Below, in pieces: positions 47,990 through 58,690 of a stretch of 64,000 bases of DNA. The notes beneath the pieces were generated by a model. The model had not been told where the DNA came from. It ran no database searches and was given only the letters and a program-made list of their open reading frames with translations. Within the stretch, counting starts at the first letter, position 1; each line of letters starts with the position of its first letter. This DNA comes from Conchocele bisecta (taxonomy: Eukaryota; Mollusca; Bivalvia; Lucinida; Thyasiridae), in contig CM055265.1 in the NCBI GenBank assembly GCA_029237695.1, positions 117,402,067 to 117,466,066 of the forward strand, in the 5' to 3' direction. Made by a program: the position numbers and the translations under genes.

Positions 47990-49625
47990 GTACTTGAAGT
48001 TGAAGTTAATAAATTTCAACACTGAAATTCAAAACATACAACTTTGACAATATCCAAATGTACATCACTTGAATGAACGTAGGAAATTTCTCACAATTAA
48101 ACCCTAAAAATCATTAATTTTATATCAGTCGTATTTCTTTTACAGAAAAGTCAGAAACCGATCGTAGGAAATTTCCTACGTTCGATTCAAGTGATTGAAA
48201 GTATCTAGGATATATTGACAAAGTTCTCTATGTTAATGAATTTCAATAATTCAAAATACAACTTCGACAATATCCAAGTATAACTCACTTGAATAGAACG
48301 TAGGAAATTTCCCACAATTAAACCTCAAAAGTTATTCATTTTATATCAGTCGTTTTTCTTTTACAGAAAAGTCACAAACCAATCGTAGGAAATTTCCTAC
48401 GTTCGATTCAAGTGATTTGCTTTTGTCCAGGATATATATACGAAGTTCTCTATTGTTATAATTTAACACTGAAATTCAAAATATACAACTTTGACAATAT
48501 CCAAATGTACATCACTTGAATTGAAAGTAGGAAATTTCCCACAATTAAAACTAAAAAATAATTCATTTTAGCTCGGTCATATTTGTTTTACAGAAAAGTC
48601 AGAAACTGATCGTAGGAAATCTCCTACGTTCGATTCAAGTGATTTAATGTATCTAGGATATATTGACAAAGTTCTCTATGTTAATGAATTTCAATAATTC
48701 AAAACACAACTTCGACAATATCCAAGTATAACTCACTTGAATTGAACGTAGGAAATCTCCCACAATTAAACCTAAAAAATAATTTATTTAGTCGCATTTG
48801 TTTTACAGACAAGTCAGAAACCGATCGTAGGAAATTTCCTACGTTTGATTTAAGGATTTATATTTGTCTAGGATATATTGACGAAGTTCTCGAAGTTAAT
48901 AAATTTCAACATTGAAATTCAAAACATACAACTTTGACAATATCCAAATGTACATCACTTGAATTTAACGTAGGAAATTTCCCACAATTAAACCTAAAAA
49001 ATCATTAATTTTGTATCAGTCGTATTTCTTTTACAGAAAAGTCAGAAAACAATCGTAGGAAATTTCCTACGTTCGATTCAAGTGATTTAAAGTATATAGG
49101 ATATATTGACAAAGTTCTCTATGTTAATGACTTTTCAATAATTCAAAACACAACTTCGACAATATCCAAGTTGAAGTATAACTCACTTGAACGTAGGAAA
49201 TTTCCCACAATTACACCTAAAAAATAATTAATTTTAGAATTGTCAAATTTCTTTTACAGACAAGTCAGAAACACTACGTTTGATTCAAGTGATTTACATT
49301 TGTCTAGGATATATTGCCGAAGTTCTTGATGTTAATAAATTTCAACACTGAAATTCAAAACATACAACTTTGACAATATCCAAAAATAAATCACTTGAAT
49401 GGAACGGAAGCAATTTCAAACAATTAAACCTAAAAAATAATTCATTTTAGATCAGTCATTTTTGTTTTACAGAAAAGTCAGAAATGGATCGTAGGAAATT
49501 TCCTACGTTCGATTAAAAAAGTAATTCATTTTAGATCAGTCGTATTTGTTTTTCAGAAAAGTCAGAAACCAATCGTAGGAAATTTCCTGCGTTCGATTCA
49601 AGTGATTTACTTTTGTCTAGGATAT
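47990..49625. repeat. Tandem array B, about seven units of 220 bp with an 18-bp palindrome
   Basis: Each unit has TTCAAAACATACAACTTTGAC, TCACTTGAAT..GAACGTAGGAAATTTC, TTTTACAGAAAAGTCAGAAA and ATCGTAGGAAATTTCCTACG followed by TTCGATTCAAGTGATT. The palindrome CGTAGGAAATTTCCTACG starts at 48,163, 48,384, 48,611 (one change), 48,826, 49,054, 49,490 and 49,574 (one change). The two flanking arms form a further inverted repeat of about 27 bp within each unit. Confidence 0.92.
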
Positions 49626-49915
49626 CCGTCAAGCAATCAGTCAAGTAATATTAAAGTTATACCATGATGAAGAAACTTGTACAAACTTTTTCTTACAAAA
49701 AAAAGTGTGTTTCCGCAAAAATATGAAGGTAAAACAGCCCATAGTCATATTAATGGCGGCATGAGTGTGTTCGCAATGTTCACATGCATCAAGTGTCCAA
49801 ACATTGAAGCAATCCGTCAATTAATATTAAAGTTATACAATGATGACGAACCTTGTACAAACTTTTTGACAAAAGCGGCACATGCACATGATTGCGAGAT
49901 ATTTACCACAACTAA
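49625..49915 (-). repeat. Inverted copies (two units) of array A
   Basis: TATACCATGATGAAGAAACTTG, TTCCGCAAAAATATGAAGG, TTAATGGCGGCATGAGTG, AAGTGTCCAAACATTGAAGC are reverse complements of the 47-kb units. Arrays A and A' thus bracket array B. Confidence 0.85.
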
Positions 49916-50139
49916 GGACATACAAGTTTGTCAATATACATAGCAAAGCCATAATAACTATATGTCGCTTACATGGAGAAATATGCAGATGAGGAAGAAC
50001 AATTTATTTATTTAATGATGTTTAATGGTCTGTCAAAAGCTAAGGTCATCCTAGGCCATGTTAGCTGGGTAAAATCCCATATTTCACCAGTATCAATGGA
50101 AATTCAATGGCAAACACATGGAGTTACATGTATGTAATA

Positions 50140-50645
50140 AGACATGTGGAGTGATGTGACGCAGGATTTCACACGTGAAGCAGTGCATAATTTCACATTT
50201 GGTGTCACACAGGATCTCAGAAGTGTTGTCACGCAGGATCTTACAAATGATGTGACGCAGTATCTCAGGAATAATGCACATGTGATCATGGTGATGCTGC
50301 AGATCTCAGGAATGATGTAACACAGGATCTCAGCAACTCACGAGTGATGGGACGCGGGATCTCATATGTGATGTGACGCATAATTTCACATTTGGTGTGA
50401 CGCAGGATCTCAGAAGTGTTGTCACACAGGATCTGACAAGTGATGTCATCATGGGGACGCTGCGGATCACAGAAATGATGTAGCACAGGATCTCAGCAAC
50501 TCGTAAGTAATGTGACACAGGATGCCACAAGTGATATGGTGCATGATGTCGACACATGCAGGTTTTCACACATGATGTGACGCAGCTTTTCTAGCTACGT
50601 GATACAGGATTTCACAAATGTTGTGATGCAAGATTTCACACTCGA
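50140..50645. repeat. Short-unit minisatellite (GATGTGACGCAGGATCTCA)
   Basis: Degenerate 25-30 bp units such as GATGTGACGCAGGATCTC repeat about 18 times. A larger block (CATTTGGTGT..GGATCTCAGAAGTGTTGTCAC) is duplicated at 50,197 and 50,389. Confidence 0.85.
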
Positions 50646-50949
50646 TGTCAAATATTTGCATGCAACAGAGCTTCTGTGATTGAATTTGACTGTGACGAAA
50701 GTGTTCCAACAAGGTGATGACATTGATGCACAGTGGCAGGTCATACTGAAGATATTCATTGTCCGGGTTCAACAAAAAAACATACGTCAAACTGAAACAG
50801 ATATAGAACAGTATACAGTATTATGTTTGATCAAATTCATTAGCGAACAGTGTATGCCCTGAACAGACTACAAACGCACAGGTTGATCAGGGACTACACT
50901 GGTTGCAAACTCATTAGGTGATGCGTGTCTTTTAAGGGACGTCTGCAAT

Positions 50950-52430
50950 AAACTAGATTACCGCGACCTGCATGTCGCGCCTTGGGGCGAGGCATGGACA
51001 CTAAAAAAAGAGATATAGTAGATAGAAAAACTTTAATCAAAAAACTTTAACCAGACACACGCACATATGGATGTACGCCAAAGTGCCGACTATATCGCGC
51101 TTTCCGCAAGCGGGCGCGACAAAAACTTCAACCAAAAACGTTAACCAAAAAATTAAAAGTAATTAGACCTTGACATTGGGGACAGGGGCCGCAAGGGAGC
51201 GGGGTAGAATGAAAATATAGATGCTGATAAACACCGCACGGGTGGGGGGTAGAATGAAAATATGGATGATGATAAACAGGCATGTGAAGGTTCAAGGTAA
51301 TGGGCAAAGTAGGTGCATAAATATAGTACATGAAAAAACTTTAACCAAAAACTTCAAAGTAATTTGACCTTGACATTGGGCACAGGGGCCGCACGGGTGG
51401 GGGTAGAATGAAAATATGGATGATGATAAACACCCATGTGAAGTTTCAAGGTAATGGGCAAAGCAGTTGCAGAGATATAGTATAACGAAAAACTTTAACC
51501 AAAAAACTTTAACCAAAAACTTTAACCAAAAACTTCAAAGTAATTTGACCTTGACATTGGGCACAGGGGCCGCACGGGAGGGGGGTAGAATGAAAATATA
51601 GATGATGATAAACACCCATGTGAAGTTTCAAGGTAATGGGCAAAGCAGTTGCAGAGATATAGTATAACGAAAAACTTTAACCAAAAAACATTAACCAACA
51701 AGAATTCCGCGGAATCAAATGTCTCGCCTTGTCCCGCCGCCTTGACCTCGAGCCTGGGCCAGAAAGAAATTTTCACTGGCCCGAACATATTATACAATTA
51801 TTGACTAGTGAGCCATAGAATATCACATTATATTCTATGGCTCACTAGTCAATAATTGTTTTAGTATATGATAATAGTCGGTATATAGCACTTACGACCT
51901 TATGCTACTAGACAACAAGAAACGAGGCAAAGCCACGAAGGCCAGGTTTTTTCCAAGCATAGACACTTGGATAACATAATTATACCCACTTTTTGTAAAC
52001 TAGATGGCCGTGGCCTGCATGTCACGCCTTGGGGCGAGGCATGGACACTAAAAAAATAGATATAGTAGATGGAAAAACTTTAACGAAAAAACTTTAACCG
52101 GACGCACGGACGTACGGACGGACGTATGCCAAAATGCCGACGATATCGCGCTTTCCGCAAGCGGGTGCGACAATGATGATAAACACCCATGTGAAGTATC
52201 AAGGTAATGGGTGAAGCAGTTGCAGAGATAAAGTACACGAAAAAACTTTAACAAAAAAATTCAAAGTAATTTGACCTTGACATTGGGCACAGGGGCCGCA
52301 CGGTTGGGGGTTAGAATGAAAATATGGATGATGATAAACACCCATGTGAAGTTTCAAGGTAATGGGCGAAGCAGTTGCAGAGATATAGTATAACGAAAAT
52401 GTTTTAAGCAAAATATTTAACCAGACGTAC
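50950..52430. repeat. Bivalve-type repeat: GTCGCGCC-headed segments and 180-bp units
   Basis: Heads GTCGCGCCTTGGGGCGAGG (50,972) and the variant GTCACGCC (52,020) are followed by GCGCTTTCCGCAAGCGGG. Units contain AAAACTTTAACC, GACCTTGACATTGGGCACAG, GGGCCGCACGGG, GGATGATGATAAACACCCAT and GGGCAAAGCAGTTGCAGAGA (about 51,160, 51,360, 51,545 and 52,275). More copies are at 58,160-59,150. Confidence 0.8.
51700..51905. repeat. Third 30-bp-stem hairpin with flanks, outside the Helitrons
   Basis: Perfect arms 51,794-51,823 and 51,830-51,859 with loop CACATT. The left flank runs from GAATTCCGCGGAATC through GCCTGGGCC, and the right flank through TAGCACTTACGACCTTATGC to ACTAGAC. Both flanks match the Helitron-internal versions, so this segment is either a fragment of such a Helitron or an independent small element. 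Confidence 0.88.
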
Positions 52431-52821
52431 GTTAAAAAGTTAACGTTGAAAATGGCTAAGTCAATTACGTAGAAATAATAGGTGAAGGTAAATAAATGGT
52501 CACATGTTGAATAGTTGTATGTGGTAGGCACCCCTTGGTTATGAAGCTGTGAAAGTTTGGTGGTCCTAGGTGGTACAGTACCAAAGAAATGGACTTAAAC
52601 ACGAAAACTTAACATTGTAAACGCGAAAACTTAACATTGAAAATGGCTAAGTCGACTGCGCGGAAAAAATGGGTCAAGTTAAAAAAAAAGTAACATGTTG
52701 GATAGTGATATGTGGTGGGCACCCCTTGATTATGAAGCTGTGAAAGTTTGGTGGTCCTAGGTGGTACTCGATTGAAAATGGCTAAGTCGACTGCGCGGAA
52801 AAAATGGGTCAAGTTAAAAAA
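52430..52821 (+). repeat. Outer repeat (ACTTAACATTGAAAA family), left part
   Basis: Two units with GTAGGCACCCCTTGGTTATG, GCTGTGAAAGTTTGGTGGTC and AACACGAAAACTTAACATTG. The second is interrupted after GGGTCAAGTTAAAAA at 52,821 and resumes with AAAAGTAACATGTTGGATAG at 57,791. Confidence 0.8.
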
Positions 52822-54114
52822 CAAGAGGCCCAAATGGGCCTGTATCGCTCACCTAAAAGCCTCCATAGTGGTCATCTTGATTTCACAAAGACTCTTCACT
52901 TACAACTTCAAATGTTCCACAGAATTTGTTGGTACCTTCTGATCTAACATATATTGCGAATGTGCATGTGATTTACTGCTATACCTTCGATTTGATATAT
53001 AAAATGACCATATTCGGTCAAAAATAAAATTTGACCCCTATTTGACCCCTCGGGCCATGACCATTTTTGACCCAGAGGCCACCATATGAACAAATCTGAA
53101 ACAGCGTTAACTATCAATCATTCACACCAAGTTTCCTCGAAATCGGCCTGGAGGTTTGTGAGAAGAAGATTTTTTGACAATTTGACCTACTTTTCAACGG
53201 CGGACATCTTGGATTTGGTGATGACCTCCATTTTAACAAAAATGGACAGGCTTCACCCACAGACCATTACAGTTAAGTTTGCCAATATCGGCAAAGCAGT
53301 TCACAAGAAGAATACGTTTGAAATCTTTAGTAAAAGAACAACTTTTTTACCTTTCGGTGGCCATCTTGGATGACAAAATCATCTGATTTAGACAAAAAAT
53401 GGTCCAGAGTGATCAACTAGTCGATACATTCGATTTGATATATTATATGACCATATTCGGGCAAAAATATAATTTGACCACTAGTCCATTTTTGACCCAG
53501 GGGCCACCATATGAATATATCTGAAACAGCGCTAACTATCGATCATTCATACCCAGTATCGTCGAAATCGGCCTGGCGGTTCGTGAGAATAATATTTTTT
53601 TAAGAATTTGACCTACTTCTCAACGGCGGCCATCTTGGATTTTGTGATGACCTCCATTTTAACAAAAACTAGAAATGGACGCTTGTCGACAAGCGCATGT
53701 GTATCCCCCTCCCCAGATACACAAGTAGTTTGAAAAAAGGGTGTTCGAGTTATGCTCCGGAGACAAAATCAGTGACGGAAAAACAAAGGGAGATAACTAA
53801 AGAATTAGTGATGCAAGAGTTGTCATTCTTGCGGGACACACCTTTAGGGTCGTGGTCTATGCATGTGTGAAGTTTCATGAAAATATTCCAAAGGGTGTTC
53901 GAGTTATGCTCCAGACACGAAATCAGTGCACGAAACAACAAAGGGAGATAACTAAAAAATTAACGATGCAAGAGTTGTCATTCTTACGTGCGACACTCCT
54001 TTGGGTCGTCTTCTATGCATGTGTGAAGTTTAATAAACTAGAAAATGTGTTCATAGAACACGGATGTCCCACATATCGCTTTGATAATAAATGAGGCCAA
54101 ATTGCAAGTCAAAA

Positions 54115-55440
54115 TTTTCTTTTACCTGAGCGTTAAAGTTTTTGAAGCACCAAGTATGTGACCTTGACCCTGGGCTTGGCGGGGGCAGGACAAACGTGGA
54201 TTTGGCACAGGGCGGTAGAGAACCATTAGAGCAATGCATATATGAAATATGAAGCTGATCCGTGAAAGAAAACAGAAATTATAAGATATTTACCTGAGCG
54301 TTAAAGTTGTTGAAGCACTAAGTATATGATGTTAACCCTGGGCTTGGCGGGGGCGGGACGAACGTGGATTTGGCACAGGGCGGTAGAGGACCATTAGAGC
54401 AACGCATATATGAAATATGAAGTTGATCCGTGAATGGAAAGAAAAATTATAAGATATTTACCTGAGCATTAAAGTTTTTGAGCACCAAGTATGTGACCTT
54501 GACCCTGGGATTGGCGGGGGCAGGACGAACGTGGATTTGGCACAGGGCGGTTGGTAGAGGACCATTAGAGCAATGCGTATAATGAATATGAAGATGATCC
54601 ATGAAAGAAAACAGAAATTATAAGATATTTACCTGAGCGTTAAAGTTTTTGAAGCACTAAGTATGTGACCTTGACCCTGGGCTTGGCGGGGGTTTTGGTA
54701 GGACGAACGTGGATTTGGCACAGGGCGGTAGACGACCATTAGAGCAACGCGTATATGAAATATGAAGTTGAATCCGTGAATGGAAATAAAAATTATAAGA
54801 TATTTACCTGAGCGTTAAATTTGTTTTTGGAAGCACCAAGTATGTGACCTTGACCCTGGGATTGGTGGAGCAGGACGAACGTGGATTTGGCACAGGGCGG
54901 TAGAGGACCATTAGAGCAATGCGTATATGAAATATGAGATGATCCATGAAAGAAAACAGAAATTATAAGATATTTACCTGAGCGTTAAGTTTTTGAAGCA
55001 CTAAGTATGTGACCTTGACCCTGGGCTTGGCGGGGGTAGGACGAACGTGGATTTGGCACATGGCGGTAGACGACCATTAGAGCAACGCGTATAGAAATAT
55101 GAAGTTGATCCGTGAATGGAAATAAATTAATAAGATATTTACCTGAGCGTTAAAGTTTTTGAAGCACCAAGTATGTGACCTTGACCCTGGGATTGGTGGA
55201 GCAGGACGAACGTGGATTTGGCACAGGGCGGTAGAGGACCATTAGAGCAATGCGTATATGAAATATGAAGATGATCCATGATCCATGAAAGAAAACAGAA
55301 AGTATAAGATATTTACCCAAGCGTTAATGTTTTTGAAGCACTAAGTATGTGACCTTGACCCTGGGCTTGACGGGGGCAGAACGAACGTGGATTTAGCACA
55401 GGGCGGTAGAGGACCATTAGAGCAATGCGTATATGCGTGT
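54115..55440. repeat. 167-bp tandem array, eight units (Helitron copy 2)
   Basis: CTGAGCGTTAAAG or close variants recur at 54,126, 54,295, 54,461, 54,635, 54,808, 54,979, 55,143 and 55,318, with TGACCTTGACCCTGGGCTTG, GACGAACGTGGATTTGGCAC and AGGGCGGTAGAGGACCATTA in each unit. Confidence 0.92.
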
Positions 55441-55591
55441 TCGAGTTATGCTCTGGATACAAAATCAGAGCACGAAACAACAAAGGGAGATAAGTAAAGA
55501 AGAATTCCGCGGAATCAGATGCCTCGCCTTGTCCCGCCTTGACCGTCGAGCCTGGGCCCGAAAGCAATTTTCACTGGCCCGAACATATTAT

Positions 55592-55657
55592 ACAATTATT
55601 GACTAGTGAACCATAGAATATCAGATTATATTCTATGGCTCACTAGTCAATAATTGT
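55592..55657. repeat. 30-bp-stem hairpin, copy 2, one mismatch
   Basis: Arms 55,592-55,621 and 55,628-55,657 with loop CAGATT. The left arm has GTGAACC where the others have GTGAGCC. Confidence 0.93.
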
Positions 55658-55659
55658 TT

Positions 55660-56405
55660 TATTATATGATAATAGTCTGTATATAGCACTTACGACCTTA
55701 TGCTACTAGACAAAAATGGAAAAAGAATTTGAAAAAAAAAAAGGAAAAAAAAAAATGGAAAAAAAATTTAAAAATTAAAAATAATAATGCTTGCTACTGG
55801 AGCCCAGAATCTTTTTTTAATAGTCCTATATTTATCTACATATATCTGCACAGGTCGACATAATGCCACACTATTTTCAACACAGTTTACGGAAATGTAA
55901 TATAATCATTTACCTGTATAAATTACCTGTATAAATTACCTGTAAGTGGTCAGTGGTCAGTTGCACATGCTAGCACATGCACAGGTGAATAGTCTGTATA
56001 TAGCACTTACGACCTTATGCTAGTGGACAAAAATTGAAAAATAATTTAAAAAAAAAAATGAAAAAAAAAATGAAAAAAAAAAATGGAAAAAAAAAGTTTA
56101 AAAATAATAATTCTTGCTACTGGAGCCCAGATTTTCTTTCCAGTCAAATTGAAAAATAATTTGAAAAAAAAAAAAAATAATGAAAAAAAAATAATGAAAA
56201 AAAAAAAATAATGAAAAAAAAAAAAAAAAAATGACAAAAAAAAGTTTAAAAATAATAATGCTTGCTATTGGAGACCAGATTTTTTTTTAATAGTCCTATA
56301 TTTATCTACATATATCTGCAGAGGTCCACATAATGCCACAATATTTTCAACACAGTACCCAATGTAGTGATTTACCTGTATAAATTACCTGGTCAGCAGT
56401 ACAGA
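55660..56405. repeat. A/T-tract-rich units of about 300 bp (Helitron copy 2)
   Basis: TATATAGCACTTACGACCTT, AATAATGCTTGCTACTGGAG, TAGTCCTATATTTATCTACA and TTTCAACACAGT recur between long A runs, complementary to 17.1-17.9 kb. Confidence 0.85.
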
Positions 56406-56464
56406 GCACACGAGAAAAGGTGTACAGAGCAGACGAGAAAACAGGTCTTCATGCATTATTGTCC

Positions 56465-57100
56465 AGTTTGTAGAGTGCGCAAAACAAAAAAGGGAGATAA
56501 CTGAAAAATTAGCTACGCAAGAGTTGTCATTCTTGTGCGCGACACACCTCCGGGTCGTGGTCTATGCATGTGTGAAGTTTCATGAAAATATTCCAAAGGG
56601 TGGTCGAGTTATGCGCCGGACAGGAAATCAGTGAGCGAAAACAAAAAAGGGAGATAACTCAAAAAATAGCTATGCAACAGTTGTCATTCTTGTGCACGAC
56701 ACACCTTCGGTTCGTGGTCTAATTGAATGTGTTAAGTTTCATAAAAATATTCCAAAGGGTGGTCGAGTTATGGTCAATCAGTGCGCGAAACAAAAAAGGG
56801 AGATAACTAAAAAATTAGCTATGCAAGAGTTGTCATTCTTGTGCGCGACACACCTTCGGGTCGTGGTCTATGCATGTGTGAAGTTTCATGAAAATATTCG
56901 AAAGGAGGGTGGTGGAGTTATGCTCCGGACACGAAATCAGTGCGAGAAACAAAAAAGGGAGATAACTAAAAAATTAGCTATGCAAGAGTTGTCATTCTTG
57001 TGCGCGACACACCTTCGGGTCGTGGTCTATGCATGTGTGAAGTTTCATGAAAATATTCCAAAGGGTGTTCGAGTTATGCTCCGGACAAGAAGTGTCTGCG
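56465..57100. repeat. 150-bp array, four units (Helitron copy 2)
   Basis: GAGTTATG at about 56,608, 56,766, 56,917 and 57,070 phases the units, followed by AGGGAGATAACT and AGAGTTGTCATTCTTGTG. They are the same monomers as at 15.7-16.9 kb. Confidence 0.9.
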
Positions 57101-57789
57101 GCGGACGCGGACCGCGGACGCGGACCGCGGACGCGGCGCGCTGTCAAATCCATAGTATCCCCCGACGGAGTCCGGGGGATACAATGAACAGGCTTCAACC
57201 ACAGACCATTACAGTTAAGTTTGGCCAATATCGGCCAAGCAGTTTACAAGAAGAAGACGTTTGAAATCTTTAGTAAAAGAATGACCATTTGAACTATCGG
57301 TGGCCATCTTGGATGACGTAATCATACGATTTAGACATAAAATGTTCCAGAGTGATTGTCTCGTCGATACCTTCGATTTGATATATTACATGACTATATT
57401 CGGTTAAAAATAAAATTTGACCCCTATTTGACCCCTCGGGCGACGCCCATTTTTGACCCTTTTGCCCACGGGCCACCATATGAACAAATCTGAAACAGCG
57501 CTAACTATCGATCATTCATACCAAGTATCGTCGAAATCGGCCTGGCGGTTCGTGAGAAGAAGATTTTTTAAGAATTTGACCTAATTTTCCATGGCGGCCA
57601 TCTTGGATTGTCGATGACCTCCATTTTAACAAATCTGAAATGGCATCACCCATATATCATCCCTGTGAAGTTTGACCAATATGGGCTCAGCAGTTCGGGA
57701 GAAGAAGATGATTGAAAATGTTCACGGACGGACGGACGACGGACACTTTGCCATAACAATAGCTCACATGAGCTTTGCTCAGGTGAGCT

Positions 57790-58150
57790 AAAAAGTAACA
57801 TGTTGGATAGTGATATGTGGTGGGCACCCCTGGATTATGAAGCTGTGAAAGTTTGGTGGTCGTAGGTGGTACAGTACCAAAGAAATGGACTTAAACACGA
57901 AAACTTAACATTGAAAACGCGAAAACTTAACATTGAAAATGGCTAAGTCGATTGCGCGGAAAAAATGGGTCAAAATAAAAAAAAAGCAACATGTTGGATA
58001 GTGGTATGTGGTGGGCACCCCTTGATTATGAAGCTGTGAAAGTTTGGTGGTCCTAGGTGGTACAGTAACAAAGAAATGGACTCAAACACGAAAACTTAAC
58101 ATTGATTGTGGTGTGGACGCCGCCCGCCCGCCCGGTTGAAAAAAAAACAA
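57790..58150 (+). repeat. Outer repeat (ACTTAACATTGAAAA family), right part
   Basis: It resumes AAAAGTAACATGTTGGATAG, continues for two units and ends at GTGGTGTGGACGCCGCCCG and a poly-A run near 58,140. Confidence 0.75.
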
Positions 58151-58229
58151 GAAACGAGGCCACTTTTTGTAGACTAGATGGCTGTGGCCAACATGTCGCG
58201 CCTTGGGGCGAGGCATGGACACTAAAGAA

Positions 58230-58690
58230 AGAGTGAGTGAGTGAGTGAATAGGGTTTAACGTCCGCTTTTCTGACACAGAGGTACAAGTCTCAGGGAGTC
58301 TACACGCAGACGTGTCAACGGGGTCGTGTCCCATATCCACCTGTCCGAGGTGGGTAAATCCCAACTTCAGAACTCAATATTTACAATCAAAATATATATT
58401 CAGTCCTGAAATTAGAACAACCTGATGTGGTGCCAGGCCATCGCCACACCAGCATCATTTATCCCATCCCCTAAAAGTAATAGGATTAGCGCTAATCTTA
58501 CTTTTATATATGGGGCATAGCCCGACTCAACTCTCACATACAAGAAAGCCAAAAATGTACATGAGGGCCAAATCCGGTATAGTGGGTTCCGGAAAGTATG
58601 AACCCAATCGTTAAGCCAGTTTAGTCGCCTTTTACGACAAGCAATGGCTAATGCAGCACTATTCTCAGGATCAGTTGATCCCGCCTCGGT
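58230..58690. repeat. GAGTGAGTGA-led SINE-like element
   Basis: GAGTGAGTGAGTGAGTGAAT, then TTTAACGTCCGCTTTTC, GTGGTGCCAGGCCATCGC, the hairpin GGATTAGCGCTAATC, AGTCGCCTTTTACGACAAGC and TTGATCCCGCCTCGGTGC. The overall layout is familiar from molluscan interspersed repeats. The element interrupts a GTCGCGCC-headed repeat, whose ATAGTAGATGG resumes at 58,709. Confidence 0.6.

Larger units (their letters stand above)
53669..57184 (-). mobile_element. Non-autonomous Helitron, copy 2 (inverted relative to copy 1)
   Basis: On the minus strand it begins TTGTATCCCCCGGACTCCG (57,184) and ends CGCTTGTCGACAAGCG, TCCATTT, CTAG (53,669). Host bases are A before and T after. The undisturbed paralogue AACAAAAATGGACAGGCTTC at 53,235-53,254 shows the pre-insertion site and the lack of target duplication. 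The interior matches copy 1 in order but has eight instead of three 167-bp units and four instead of eight 150-bp units, and lacks the small (GTCC)n insertion. No Rep/helicase gene. Confidence 0.8.
52822..57789 (+). mobile_element. AGGCCCAAATGGGCCT-headed bivalve element, split by a Helitron
   Basis: The 5' end CAAGAGGCCCAAATGGGCC forms a palindrome. The 3' end has (GGAC)n at 57,724-57,742 and AGCTCACATGAGC..CAGGTGAGCT (hairpin). The interior is tandem units of about 440 bp (CTGAAACAGCG, ATCGTCGAAATCGGCCTGG, GGCGGCCATCTTGGATT, CCTCCATTTTAACAAA). It is interrupted at 53,668/57,185. The empty target is visible in the neighbouring unit (52,666-52,717), so its insertion into the outer repeat is precise. 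No coding capacity. Confidence 0.75.

Noticed and set aside
47990..49625. CRISPR-like appearance of regularly spaced palindromes
   Set aside because: The intervening sequences are repeats of each other, not unique spacers, and the surrounding DNA is eukaryotic.
50093..50790. Cys-rich minus-strand frames (several of 60-80 residues, repeated CEILRHI-like blocks)
   Set aside because: They translate the short-unit minisatellite. Overlapping frames give equally repetitive peptides.
56692..57264. Plus-strand 190-residue frame
   Set aside because: Same satellite in Helitron copy 2. It runs through the Helitron 5' end into the host repeat, so it is accidental.
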